Source: Alphaproteobacteria bacterium (lineage in GTDB: Bacteria; Pseudomonadota; Alphaproteobacteria; UBA2966; CAIVPW01). Taken from it: DNA of 37,338 bases. Made by a program: the position numbers and the translations under genes. Location: contig JABHVE010000155.1 of the NCBI GenBank assembly GCA_018658465.1, forward strand, positions 1-37,338, in the 5' to 3' direction. Numbering within the stretch: position 1 is the first letter of the stretch; each line of letters starts with the position of its first letter. Under the pieces are notes generated by a model, which did not search any database, was not told where the DNA came from, and was given only the letters and a program-made list of their open reading frames with translations. Positions 23,912 through 31,369 of the stretch are shown here, piece by piece.

Positions 23912-24708
23912 TACTTGCTCTCCCGCAGAGCTGGGATCACATAGACATCAGTGGTTTCTGCGGTAATTGTGTGAAGCTCGGTGGTGCCGATTTCCAGGAA
24001 GTAATATTCCAATTTCAAAATCAGACCGCCGACCAAGCCAGCAAGGGTGGTGTACAAAGCCACGGCCATACCCGAAGACATGGTGGACATGGCTGCCTTC
24101 ATGGTCAGCGGATCAAAGGTCTTGATCGCGTTGATCGGTGACAACATGAAGATGAACCCGATTAGGGTCCCCAGCAGTCCCAGCTTGAACATAGAATCTG
24201 AAATGAACCAACCCACCTGCAAGCGACCACGCAGGCCGTCTGCAAAGGTACGCATCAGCAGTGACTGATCGACCCGAGATTCAAGCCCGCGGGCCTTTAC
24301 GATCAGATTGCGAATGTGATCGGTCATGATCCCCGGCAACAGCTGAGTGCCGTCGCCGATGACGACTTTGTCGTCCATCACCTTAAAATTTGTCGGATTT
24401 TTCTGGATCAACCGCTGAACCCGCCGTGCGGCGTTCAGTTCCCGGGAGACCGTCACAACGCCGGTGGCGCAGTGGACAGACGTGCCGACAAACAAAAGGG
24501 TGATTGCCAGCGAGATGTAGCTTTTGTCGCTGCGTAGCATTTCGCCCAGCAGCCCAAACTGCCAAACGGCTACAAACGCCGCGACCGCTACACCGGCCAG
24601 AATCAACCACTTAAGAAGAAGCGCGTAGTCCCGAATTTCAAATGGCGTAACAAAGGGGCCCGGCGCGTCGCCACGCCCGCGCGCTGACGCGAGATCGGAT
24701 GTGCTCAT
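23911..24708 (-). CDS. MotA/TolQ/ExbB-family proton-channel-like protein
   Basis: The membrane protein has 265 residues. Early helices (LLLKWLILAGVAVAAFVAVW and YISLAITLLFVGTSVHCATGVV) are followed by a cytoplasmic domain of about 90 residues with an RVDQSLLMRTFADGLRGRLQ helix. The diagnostic pair of C-terminal helices comes next: MFKLGLLGTLIGFIFML, then MKAAMSTMSSGMAVALYTTLAGLVGGLIL. The G-L-L-G-T-x-x-G and G-M-x-x-A-L-x-T-T-x-x-G patterns define the MotA/TolQ/ExbB family, which turns ion flow into work in the periplasm. It is first in its operon. The flagellar stator and Tol systems have different partners, so this is a separate, uncharacterised complex. Confidence 0.85.
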   Translation of the reverse strand: MSTSDLASARGRGDAPGPFVTPFEIRDYALLLKWLILAGVAVAAFVAVWQFGLLGEMLRSDKSYISLAITLLFVGTSVHCATGVVTVSRELNAARRVQRLIQKNPTNFKVMDDKVVIGDGTQLLPGIMTDHIRNLIVKARGLESRVDQSLLMRTFADGLRGRLQVGWFISDSMFKLGLLGTLIGFIFMLSPINAIKTFDPLTMKAAMSTMSSGMAVALYTTLAGLVGGLILKLEYYFLEIGTTELHTITAETTDVYVIPALRESK

Positions 24709-24860
24709 TTCGTTCTATACCTGACTATGTGAGGGCCGGAGTGCCCAGTTCCGTCGAATTGGCTGCCAGCACGATAGGCGGGAAACCTTCCAAAAATCAA
24801 GGCCTCTCTCGGAACTTTGAATACCGTGAAATTCCCTTGAATCCGCCAATTTCTCCAAAA

Positions 24861-25352
24861 CTAGATCCCCCGCAATCTATCCCTGTATTCCCAGGGTGGT
24901 ACAAAATTGCCCTGCCAGGCACCGACCCCTTCGGCTTCGGCGGCAATCTGGGCGGGGAGATATTGTTCACTTTGGTCCATTACAACAAATGCAAGACCGG
25001 CACGGACCATGGCTTCGGCCAAATCAACGCCGCCTGCGGTGCAGGTGCCCCAGGGAAACCGCATGCGACGGGGGTTGCGATCTTGCTGGCGAACGCAGGT
25101 CACTGGGCCCACATCGGCCAAAATTTGTAATTCACGAAAGGCAACGGCGCCACAAGCCCAGGGCTCACCATTGATGTAGCAATTTTGTGGCTCATCGAAT
25201 CCATCAATTCCGAATAAAAAGAATTGATTGTCACCGACCATAAGACGGTCGGCAGTCAGCACAGTTGCTGTTCCGGTGACCGTATCCTGAGCCGCAACAG
25301 GCGCCGCAACCAAAATGCAAAGCCCGGCAGCAATAAACGCCAAATGTTTCAT
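24861..25352 (-). CDS. Exported thermonuclease-fold protein, probably inactive
   Basis: The protein has about 163 residues, starting at 25352 (MKHLAFIAAGLCILV) with signal cleavage near VAAQ. The whole length aligns by eye with exported SNase-like proteins: GTATVLTADRLMV, FLFGIDGFDEPQNC, GEPWACGAVAFRELQ, TCVRQQD, CTAGGVDLAEAMVRAGLAF, then a YLPAQIAAEAEGVGAWQG helix and PPWEYRDR. The usual DGDTL is TADRL, the catalytic Arg of V-R-L-x-G-I-D is Phe, and the D-x-Y-G-R stretch is replaced. Nuclease activity is therefore doubtful. Four Cys residues in the mature part suggest disulfides. It is divergent from the pentapeptide-repeat gene (start 25492). Confidence 0.75.
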   Translation of the reverse strand: MKHLAFIAAGLCILVAAPVAAQDTVTGTATVLTADRLMVGDNQFFLFGIDGFDEPQNCYINGEPWACGAVAFRELQILADVGPVTCVRQQDRNPRRMRFPWGTCTAGGVDLAEAMVRAGLAFVVMDQSEQYLPAQIAAEAEGVGAWQGNFVPPWEYRDRLRGI

Positions 25353-25491
25353 CCACATCTTCCCAAATCCCCATTTCGAATTTCACCCCAAATCAGGGGC
25401 CTTGTTCTTTCTGATTGCCCGGCGCAGCATAGATCAACCGGGCCCCACGAGTCCGATTCAACAATTTCTGGCGAAACACCCACAAAGGTTC

Positions 25492-26472
25492 ATGCACATT
25501 TTCCTTCTCCGCAATCTAAATTTTCACAGTCGGCCAATCGCCGCTTTGATCGTCGTTGCTGGCCTTTTCACAAACCCGGCCACCGCCCAAGATTCAGAGG
25601 CCTTTCGCGCCGGAACGACCATTGACTGCCCGGGCTGTGATCTAACTGGGTTGGAAATGACAGCCGTCAGCTTGGTTGGCGCCAATTTGGCCGGCGCAAT
25701 TTTGACCGGGGCGAATTTGGCGGGGACCGACCTGACCGGGGCGAATTTAGAGGACGCAAACCTTGAATTGGCCAATTTGGAGCGCACGGTTTTCGATCAG
25801 GCAAAAATGGCCCGGGCGGAAATGACCGACGCCGACCTAGCGCGGGCCTCGTTGGCCAATACCGACCTGACAGACGCCATTTTAGTACGCGCGAATTTTC
25901 ACCGGGCGGTTATGCCCGGGGTAAATTTGGCAGGTGCGGATTTGAGCGTGGCCTCGTTCAACGTCGCCAACCTGCGCGAGGCCAATCTTTCAAACACCTT
26001 GCTTAGCTATGCCGATTTCTTTTTGGCCGATATGACCAAAGCGAATTTGACCGACGCCTATATGTGGCGAGGCAACACCCGTCGGGCGCGGATGCAAAGC
26101 GTCGACGTGTCCGGTGCGCAATTTATCGAGTGCGATTTCCGCGAGGCTAGAATGTCGGGGGCCGTCACCAGCCCGGAAACCGATTTCACGGATTCGCGCA
26201 TGGAGGACACTAACTTCCGCGGCATTGATTTCACCGGTGTGAATTTCACCAACGCCAGTCTGATCGGCGCCATGCTGCGAGATACAATTTTGGTGGGAAC
26301 AAATTTCCACCGCGCCAACCTCCAAGGCGCGGACCTTGCCGATACCGATCTGACGGGCACAATTTTTACCGACGCCAATCTTTCAAGAGCCATATTCCCA
26401 TCGGATGGGGAAGGCCGCGAATTGGCTGTGTACGGCAACACCACCATGCCCGACGGTGTAAAACGGGATTAG
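25492..26472 (+). CDS. Exported pentapeptide-repeat protein
   Basis: The protein has about 326 residues. The start at 25492 (MHIFLLRNLNFHSRPIAAL) is chosen because AAAGG precedes it and a signal peptide follows (cleavage near TATAQ); the upstream in-frame region has no such features. After a CPGC motif the rest is a right-handed beta-helix made of A(N/D)LXX repeats, seen as ANLAGAILTGANLAGTDLTG and onwards for about 45 repeats. A slightly irregular middle contains MWRGNTRRARMQS. Pentapeptide helices can mimic nucleic acid or serve as scaffolds; in the periplasm a structural role is more likely. It shares a divergent promoter region with the nuclease-fold gene. Confidence 0.9.
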   Translation: MHIFLLRNLNFHSRPIAALIVVAGLFTNPATAQDSEAFRAGTTIDCPGCDLTGLEMTAVSLVGANLAGAILTGANLAGTDLTGANLEDANLELANLERTVFDQAKMARAEMTDADLARASLANTDLTDAILVRANFHRAVMPGVNLAGADLSVASFNVANLREANLSNTLLSYADFFLADMTKANLTDAYMWRGNTRRARMQSVDVSGAQFIECDFREARMSGAVTSPETDFTDSRMEDTNFRGIDFTGVNFTNASLIGAMLRDTILVGTNFHRANLQGADLADTDLTGTIFTDANLSRAIFPSDGEGRELAVYGNTTMPDGVKRD

Positions 26473-26539
26473 CTCTTTGCATGTCGCGCGGGTTCACTTG
26501 TTTGCCGGAAGGCCCGCCAAACAAGATTCGCGCTTACCA

Positions 26540-26576
26540 GTGCAGATCGCGGCACATATTGCGGCGTGAATCTGAA
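26540..26576. repeat. REP-like palindromic repeat, copy 1
   Basis: GTGCAGATCGCGGCACATATTGCGGCGTGAATCTGA begins and ends with the same flanks (GTGCAGATCG and CGTGAATCTGA) as the copies at 30630-30763. It lies between the converging pentapeptide-repeat and unknown exported genes, where a stabilising or terminating hairpin would be useful. Confidence 0.75.
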
Positions 26577-26594
26577 CGACAAAGTCAAAAGTCT

Positions 26595-27398
26595 TTAGAG
26601 GTCGGGGACGTCCAGGCCGAAGATTTCGAACCGAGCCGAGCTTTCAAAATCACCGGCTTTAAAGTTACCAAGGTCGTCCAGGCCATCCTGGCCGCGCTTG
26701 CGGAACAGATTGGTGTCGACGTTGATTCGCTTTTCATCATCTACAACCTTTGAGCATCGCTGCTTTACGAACATCCCACCAACCTCGGTTTCCCCTTGGG
26801 TGGCTTCTAGATCCTCGCACTCCCACCCGCTGCGCCCATACCGGGCCATGATGGGGATGCGCATCAGATAGGCATAGCGCCGCTGATCAAGCCCAGCGCG
26901 CGGATCGGATACCACTCGAATACCTTGGACTGTGCCCGGCTCGTCGAAAAGTACCGACAAAATAACCGGATGCCCGGCGACTTTGGTGCCCGTGAATGTT
27001 TCCAACCACAAGGCTTGGCCCTCTAATTCCCGATAGAGGCGGACCACAAATTCGTTTTCATCGTCATACCGCACATAGATCTCGTGCAGCCCGGTCCCGG
27101 CTTCGGCAGGGCATTCCATGTAATCGGCGAATCCATTCACTGGGTTGAACGGGGGCCCGCCGTTGCTGCCACACGCATGTTCAAAATAAAATTGCGGCAG
27201 AATCTCGGTGTGGTGCATGCCGATCCGCAAATCGCGCACTTCCCCCCGCTCGTAATCCTCGGTCACAAGTTCGCCCAGCACCCCAACGCCAAAATTTTGC
27301 GCCTGGGCTGGTGCCAACAACCCACCGATCAAAAGGGCAGTCGCGCCAATCGCACCAATGGCGGCAACCCACCCAATATTCAATTTTACCAATCGCAT
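26595..27398 (-). CDS. Exported protein of unknown function
   Basis: The protein has about 267 residues. The ATG at 27398 (MRLVKLNIGWVAAIGAIG) is placed 7 nt after AGGAG. A signal peptide ends near APAQA. The mature part is a mixed alpha/beta domain with FEHACGSNGGPPFNP, YMECPAEAGTGLHEIYVRYDDENEFV and GWECEDLEATQGETEVGGMFVKQRCSKV. Four Cys residues (HACG, MECP, WECE, QRCS) suggest two disulfides. I recognise no family. It has no close partner on its strand; it is divergent from a cytochrome c gene (start 27604) and ends at a REP-like repeat. The divergent gap may hold a shared control region with the cytochrome. Confidence 0.7.
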   Translation of the reverse strand: MRLVKLNIGWVAAIGAIGATALLIGGLLAPAQAQNFGVGVLGELVTEDYERGEVRDLRIGMHHTEILPQFYFEHACGSNGGPPFNPVNGFADYMECPAEAGTGLHEIYVRYDDENEFVVRLYRELEGQALWLETFTGTKVAGHPVILSVLFDEPGTVQGIRVVSDPRAGLDQRRYAYLMRIPIMARYGRSGWECEDLEATQGETEVGGMFVKQRCSKVVDDEKRINVDTNLFRKRGQDGLDDLGNFKAGDFESSARFEIFGLDVPDL

Positions 27399-27603
27399 CC
27401 ACATTCTCCTTTTGCCCACTATATACGATCAAGATTGGCGAAGCGAAAGATGGCCAATGTGAAATTCGCCCACAAAGCTGTGACCCACGGGGATTCCGCT
27501 GGATTCGCCTTGGCAGGCGGCGGGCGCCAAATTATACTTCGGCCACATTTTTCGATATGAATCACGGAGAACGCGCCAAGTGATCCGGCCAGTTGAGGGT
27601 AAA

Positions 27604-28143
27604 ATGAATAAAATCTTGAGAATTCTGACGATTTCAGCATTTGCGCTGTCCGGTTCGGTCCCATTGATGGCGATTGCCGGTGCCGCATCATTTTTGGTGG
27701 CAATTCCGACCGTTGCGGTTGCCCAAGACGAGCCCAGGAACATTTCCCGGGGACGGGAAATTTTTCGCGACAAGGCAAAATGCGTCTGGTGTCACGGCTG
27801 GGACGGCCGCGGATCGCAATCTGACATGGGCTTTGGCCCCTCCCTGCGTGAGTCCTTCCTGGATTATGAAGGGGCAGTGGAGGTGATCAAATGCGGGCGC
27901 ATCGGCAGAGAAATGCCTGCCCATGATCAGCGCGCCTATGACGACGGTCGCTGTTACGGAATTACCAAAGCAGACCTGACACCCGAGGAAACGCCTACAC
28001 CCGGGTTGGCGAATCTACGCCAAAGTGAGATTGAAAGTGTGGCAGCGTTCTTGGTGGAGTGGGTGTTCCAAAAGGAACTGACCCTGGATTATTGCGTTCG
28101 CTTCTACAGCGAAACCGCTGTTATTTGCGAAGAGTTCAAATAA
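27604..28143 (+). CDS. Periplasmic monohaem cytochrome c, PQQ-ADH-cluster type (copy 1)
   Basis: The protein has 179 residues. The ATG at 27604 follows GAGGG; an in-frame ATG at 27580 is less likely. The signal peptide ends near VAVAQ. Haem is bound at CVWCH (60-64), and Met104 in REMPAHD is the probable sixth ligand. Extra Cys at 97, 117, 164 and 175 are conserved in the other two copies and would form two disulfides. The protein should carry electrons from a periplasmic dehydrogenase; the PQQ alcohol dehydrogenase at 31370 is the obvious donor. It is followed by two strong hairpins before the next copy. Confidence 0.88.
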   Translation: MNKILRILTISAFALSGSVPLMAIAGAASFLVAIPTVAVAQDEPRNISRGREIFRDKAKCVWCHGWDGRGSQSDMGFGPSLRESFLDYEGAVEVIKCGRIGREMPAHDQRAYDDGRCYGITKADLTPEETPTPGLANLRQSEIESVAAFLVEWVFQKELTLDYCVRFYSETAVICEEFK

Positions 28144-28159
28144 GCACCTGATCTGTTAA

Positions 28160-28198
28160 GCCGGGGGAGAGCGCGGCCATTGGCCGCATCCCCCCGGC
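28160..28198 (+). terminator. Large hairpin after cytochrome c copy 1
   Basis: GCCGGGGG (28160-28167) pairs with CCCCCGGC (28191-28198), enclosing an inner GCGGCC-ATT-GGCCGC stem (28173-28187). Only AAAACATTTT follows, so it may act as a stabiliser or partial terminator. Confidence 0.6.
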
Positions 28199-28218
28199 AA
28201 AACATTTTCCAATAGACT

Positions 28219-28247
28219 GACCGCCGTCGTTGATCGCGGTCTTTTTT
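28219..28247 (+). terminator. Rho-independent terminator between cytochrome c copies
   Basis: GACCGC (28219-28224) and GCGGTC (28236-28241) form a stem followed by TTTTTT (28242-28247). Together with the preceding hairpin it suggests that the two cytochrome genes are separately transcribed. Confidence 0.8.
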
Positions 28248-28284
28248 CGTCCGCGAGCCATCCAGCATCGGGAAGGTCGCGGGT

Positions 28285-28806
28285 ATGACTAGTTTTCGAC
28301 ATTTCGCTTTGCGCTGGATTTTGGCACTTGCCGCGGGTTTGTTGCTGACCGTAGCGGTGCCAACCATCGCTAGTGCACAGGACGAAACCAGAAACATCAC
28401 ACGCGGTCGAGAGGTATACCGGGACAAAGCCCAGTGTCATTGGTGTCATGGCTGGGACGGTCGCGGTGCCGAATCTCATATGGGCAACGGCCCATCCCTG
28501 CGCGAATCGTTTTTGGATTTGGCGGGCTTAATCGAAGTCATCGCCTGCGGGCGCATTGGATCCAAAATGCCGGCCCACGATACAAAGGCCTATGACGACG
28601 ACCGTTGCTATGGCATCCCCCGGGCCGACCTAGACGAAAAAGAAGTCCCGACCCCGGGATTGGCTATGCTGCGGGCAAACGAAATCGAATTCGTCGCGCG
28701 GTTTTTAGTCGAACAGGTCGTGCAGTTTGAACTGACGTTGGATTACTGCGTTCGCTATTACGGAGAAGGTGCCAGCCCCTGCGCTGAATTAGCCCCCGGG
28801 CTTTAG
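28285..28806 (+). CDS. Periplasmic monohaem cytochrome c, PQQ-ADH-cluster type (copy 2)
   Basis: The 173-residue paralogue of the preceding gene has a signal peptide ending near IASAQ, haem motif CHWCH (51-55) and probable axial Met95. Extra Cys at 88, 108, 155 and 166 sit at the same relative positions as in copy 1. The body differs moderately (for example ESFLDLAGLIEVIACG against ESFLDYEGAVEVIKCG), so the duplication is not recent. It is followed by a GC-rich hairpin and the FG-GAP gene. The copies may serve different electron donors or growth conditions. Confidence 0.88.
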   Translation: MTSFRHFALRWILALAAGLLLTVAVPTIASAQDETRNITRGREVYRDKAQCHWCHGWDGRGAESHMGNGPSLRESFLDLAGLIEVIACGRIGSKMPAHDTKAYDDDRCYGIPRADLDEKEVPTPGLAMLRANEIEFVARFLVEQVVQFELTLDYCVRYYGEGASPCAELAPGL

Positions 28807-28835
28807 CAAAGCGTAAATTTGGCAGGTGCAGTTTG

Positions 28836-28858
28836 GGGCGCGACCGTTGGCCGCGCCC
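28836..28858 (+). terminator. Hairpin after cytochrome c copy 2
   Basis: GGGCGCG (28836-28842) and CGCGCCC (28852-28858) form a 7-bp GC stem, followed by GTTCTGTT. The T-tract is weak, so this is only a possible terminator. Confidence 0.45.
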
Positions 28859-28926
28859 GTTCTGTTGGTGGCGATAGCATCGGCGTTGTGTGGTAGATTT
28901 CGGGAAATTTATTGGGAGTGGGACGG

Positions 28927-30630
28927 ATGAAACCGAGATCTGCAATCGCGATCGGCGGGCGGCTCGCCGCGTTGACGGCAATGCTCACCGCATCCACGGC
29001 TTTGGCCGACGGCGTGATGTTTACGGACGTCACAAGGGATGCAGGGCTCATGTATATCCAACACGAACTGCCCGCAGATTTGTATTACCCGGTACACATG
29101 AGCGGCGGTGCCGCTGCGGGTGATTTCGACAACGACGGCTATGTGGATTTGGTCGTTACCCGATTGGACAAGCCAGACATTTTATTCCGCAACATGTGCA
29201 ACGGCACCTTCGCCGATGTCACCGCAGGGTCTGGGTTGGAAGGCGTGATTATGGACTCCAACGGGGTCGGCTTGGCCGACATTGATCACGACGGAGACCT
29301 GGACCTGTACCTGACGGGGCTGTGGGAAAATCGATTCTATTTGTACATCAACGACGGCACCGGGCATTTCACCGAAGAGGCTGTCCGCCGGGGTGCCGCC
29401 ATCGAAGGCGAAGACAATCATTTTGGTTATAGCCCCACCTTTGGCGATTTCGATCGCGACGGGTTTTTGGACATTCACACCACGGAATGGCGCCACGACG
29501 AGGTCAACCCAACCGGCGCCCCATCAAATTCCCGATTGCTCCGTAATCGCGGTGCGGCCGCACCGGGACTGGCCGGATTTTTTGAAGACGTAACCGTGAC
29601 CGCCGGTGTTTCCATGGACAATATCACCAGCACCAGCGCCAACAGCCAGCCCGGATCCTTTGCGTTTACATCGAAATTCACCGATATGGACGGCGACGGC
29701 TGGCTTGATTTGGCGGTGACAAGTGATTTCGGTCGCTCCAGACTGTTCTGGAATAACGGCGACGGAACGTTCACCGACGGAACGTTGGATGCCGGTGTGG
29801 GTGGTGACGAAAACGGCATGGGTGCCACCATCGGCGATGCCAACGGCGACGGTTTGATGGATTGGTTCATCACCGCTATTTCCGGCGGCCAGCGGATCAA
29901 CCACACCGGCAACCGATTGTTTCTGAACACGGGGGATCGGACGTTCCGGGACGCCACCGACGAAGCCGGATTGCGCGACGGATTCTGGGGATGGGCTGCC
30001 ACGTTCATCGATTACGACAATGACGCGGATATGGATTTGGTCATGGCCAACGGCGTGCTGTTTCCCGACAACACCGACGGTGAAGGCTTCGGCGATGACA
30101 TTACCCGGTTTTGGCAAAACGACGGCAACGGGCAGTTCACCGAAATTTCCCAGGACGTTGGCATCACCGACACCCGAGCCGGAAAAGGATTGCTGACATT
30201 TGATTACGACAACGACGGGGATTTGGATCTGTTTGTGGTCAACAACCGCGACCAACCAATTTTGTATCGCAACGACGGCGGCAACGAAAACAGTTGGCTA
30301 AATGTGCGGGTCGTTGGGCCAGAAACCGGGATTGGCTCACGATTTACGCTTTCCCCAGGAAATGGCGCCCCGGACCAAGTGCGTGATCTATCTGCAGGCA
30401 ATAATTTTTTGGGTCAGAACCAAATGTTGGTGCATTTCGGATTGGGTGCAGAGGACGCCCCCCTGGCCAATTTGAGCGTCCGCTGGCCTGACGGTATCGA
30501 ACAAACCTGGACGGACGTTGGCAGAAATCAAACCCTGACATTGTCCCGTAGTCCCGGGCCAGAAATCCATGGGGCCCAGCCTGCACCTGGATGCACCTTC
30601 CCGCCGCTGTCATTGTCACCGACAGATTAG
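28927..30630 (+). CDS. Exported FG-GAP/VCBS-repeat protein with C-terminal ASPIC/UnbV domain (CRTAC1-like)
   Basis: The protein has about 567 residues from the ATG at 28927 (MKPRSAIAIGG), with signal cleavage near TALAD. Repeated calcium-binding loops of D-x-D-x-D-G form are visible: GDFDNDGYVDLV, ADIDHDGDLDLYL, GDFDRDGFLDIHT, TDMDGDGWLDLAV, GDANGDGLMDWFI and DYDNDGDLDLFVV. They mark an integrin-like seven-bladed propeller. The final 100 residues match the ASPIC/UnbV module: NVRVVGPETGIGSRF, a GNNFLGQNQMLVHFGLG segment and VRWPDGIEQTW. Such proteins are extracellular or periplasmic and of uncertain function. Its last stop base forms the first base of a tandem repeat array. Confidence 0.92.
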   Translation: MKPRSAIAIGGRLAALTAMLTASTALADGVMFTDVTRDAGLMYIQHELPADLYYPVHMSGGAAAGDFDNDGYVDLVVTRLDKPDILFRNMCNGTFADVTAGSGLEGVIMDSNGVGLADIDHDGDLDLYLTGLWENRFYLYINDGTGHFTEEAVRRGAAIEGEDNHFGYSPTFGDFDRDGFLDIHTTEWRHDEVNPTGAPSNSRLLRNRGAAAPGLAGFFEDVTVTAGVSMDNITSTSANSQPGSFAFTSKFTDMDGDGWLDLAVTSDFGRSRLFWNNGDGTFTDGTLDAGVGGDENGMGATIGDANGDGLMDWFITAISGGQRINHTGNRLFLNTGDRTFRDATDEAGLRDGFWGWAATFIDYDNDADMDLVMANGVLFPDNTDGEGFGDDITRFWQNDGNGQFTEISQDVGITDTRAGKGLLTFDYDNDGDLDLFVVNNRDQPILYRNDGGNENSWLNVRVVGPETGIGSRFTLSPGNGAPDQVRDLSAGNNFLGQNQMLVHFGLGAEDAPLANLSVRWPDGIEQTWTDVGRNQTLTLSRSPGPEIHGAQPAPGCTFPPLSLSPTD

Positions 30631-30763
30631 TGCAGATCGTGGCGCGCTAGCGCCGCGTGAATCTGAACGGAAATGTTAAGTGCAGATCGTGGCGCGCTAG
30701 CGCCGCGTGAATCTGACCGGAGTGGCTAAGTGCAGATCGTCGCCGCAGGCGGCGTGAATCTGA
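30630..30763. repeat. Tandem array of three REP-like palindromic repeats (copies 2-4)
   Basis: Three units start 50 bp apart at 30630, 30680 and 30730. The first two are identical over GTGCAGATCG, GGCGCGCTAGCGCC core and GCGTGAATCTGA flank. The third has a shortened CGCCGCAGGCGGCG core. Each unit can fold: the core is a perfect palindrome and the flanking CAGAT/ATCTG pair extends it. The array fills the gap between the converging FG-GAP and small exported genes. Confidence 0.9.
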
Positions 30764-30783
30764 ACGTCACATAGAAGAAAAAC

Positions 30784-31227
30784 CTATTCTTCCGGGGGGG
30801 CCATCCAGCCGGTTGCCACCGGTAAATCCAGCGCGACGTTGTACATAAACAATCCCCAGTCAGAGAGGTCATCGGGGTTTAGCATGATGAAGACCAGGGC
30901 CCGTTCATTGAACGTCCATTCGCTGGTCATACAGGCGCGGATGTTTTCCGGGCCGTACTCTGCCAACGTCGCCAGCCGGTCGATCGTCGGCTGGACTTCG
31001 AATGCGGGGTCGAAATCAATCATGAACCCCAAAGCCGTGACAATCTTATTGGCAGTCCCAAGGCCGGCGAAATTGCTGTTCGCGTGGGCTTCGATGACTG
31101 CCTCGGAAGCGACCTGAAAAACGTCTTCGTTGCCGCATTGAGGGATTTCCTGGGCTTGGCCGACACTGGCTAGCGTCAAGGAAAGGACGACGCCAAAAAG
31201 CGTGCGGACGAGTGTTTTAACGATCAT
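30784..31227 (-). CDS. Small exported protein of unknown function downstream of the PQQ dehydrogenase gene
   Basis: The protein has about 147 residues. The ATG at 31227 opens a signal peptide (MIVKTLVRTLFGVVLSLTL, cleavage near VGQAQ); longer in-frame starts would run into the upstream terminator. The mature part is helical, with EDVFQVASEAVIEAHANSNF, then IDFDPAFEVQPTIDRLATLAE, IRACMTSEWTFNERALVFIML and DLSDWGLFMYNVALDL. Two Cys (PQCG and RACM) could pair. I recognise no family. The gene is separated from the dehydrogenase by a strong terminator, so it may have its own promoter in 31228-31312. A chaperone, electron-transfer or substrate role in the quinoprotein system is possible but unproven. 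Confidence 0.7.
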   Translation of the reverse strand: MIVKTLVRTLFGVVLSLTLASVGQAQEIPQCGNEDVFQVASEAVIEAHANSNFAGLGTANKIVTALGFMIDFDPAFEVQPTIDRLATLAEYGPENIRACMTSEWTFNERALVFIMLNPDDLSDWGLFMYNVALDLPVATGWMAPPEE

Positions 31228-31312
31228 GAATTTGGTCTCGATTACAATGGAGTCGGTGCATTTGCGCGCCCAAGTCATAACGACAATTTCGGGGGTCGGC
31301 AACGCAGAGCGC

Positions 31313-31345
31313 AAAAAAATGGGGCCGAGGAAATTCCCCGGCCCC
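31313..31345 (-). terminator. Rho-independent terminator of the PQQ dehydrogenase gene
   Basis: On the minus strand CGGCCCC-type arms (31345-31339 with 31327-31321) plus inner GG/CC pairs form a strong stem, followed by ATTTTTTT (31320-31313). It lies 25 nt after the dehydrogenase stop. Confidence 0.9.
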
Positions 31346-31369
31346 AAATCTTATCGTCTTTTCAGCTAA

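Noticed and set aside
30630-30763. Evenly spaced repeats resembling a small CRISPR array
   Set aside because: Only three units, gaps of about 13 bp, palindromic cores that vary, and related copies elsewhere in single or inverted form. No cas genes are present.
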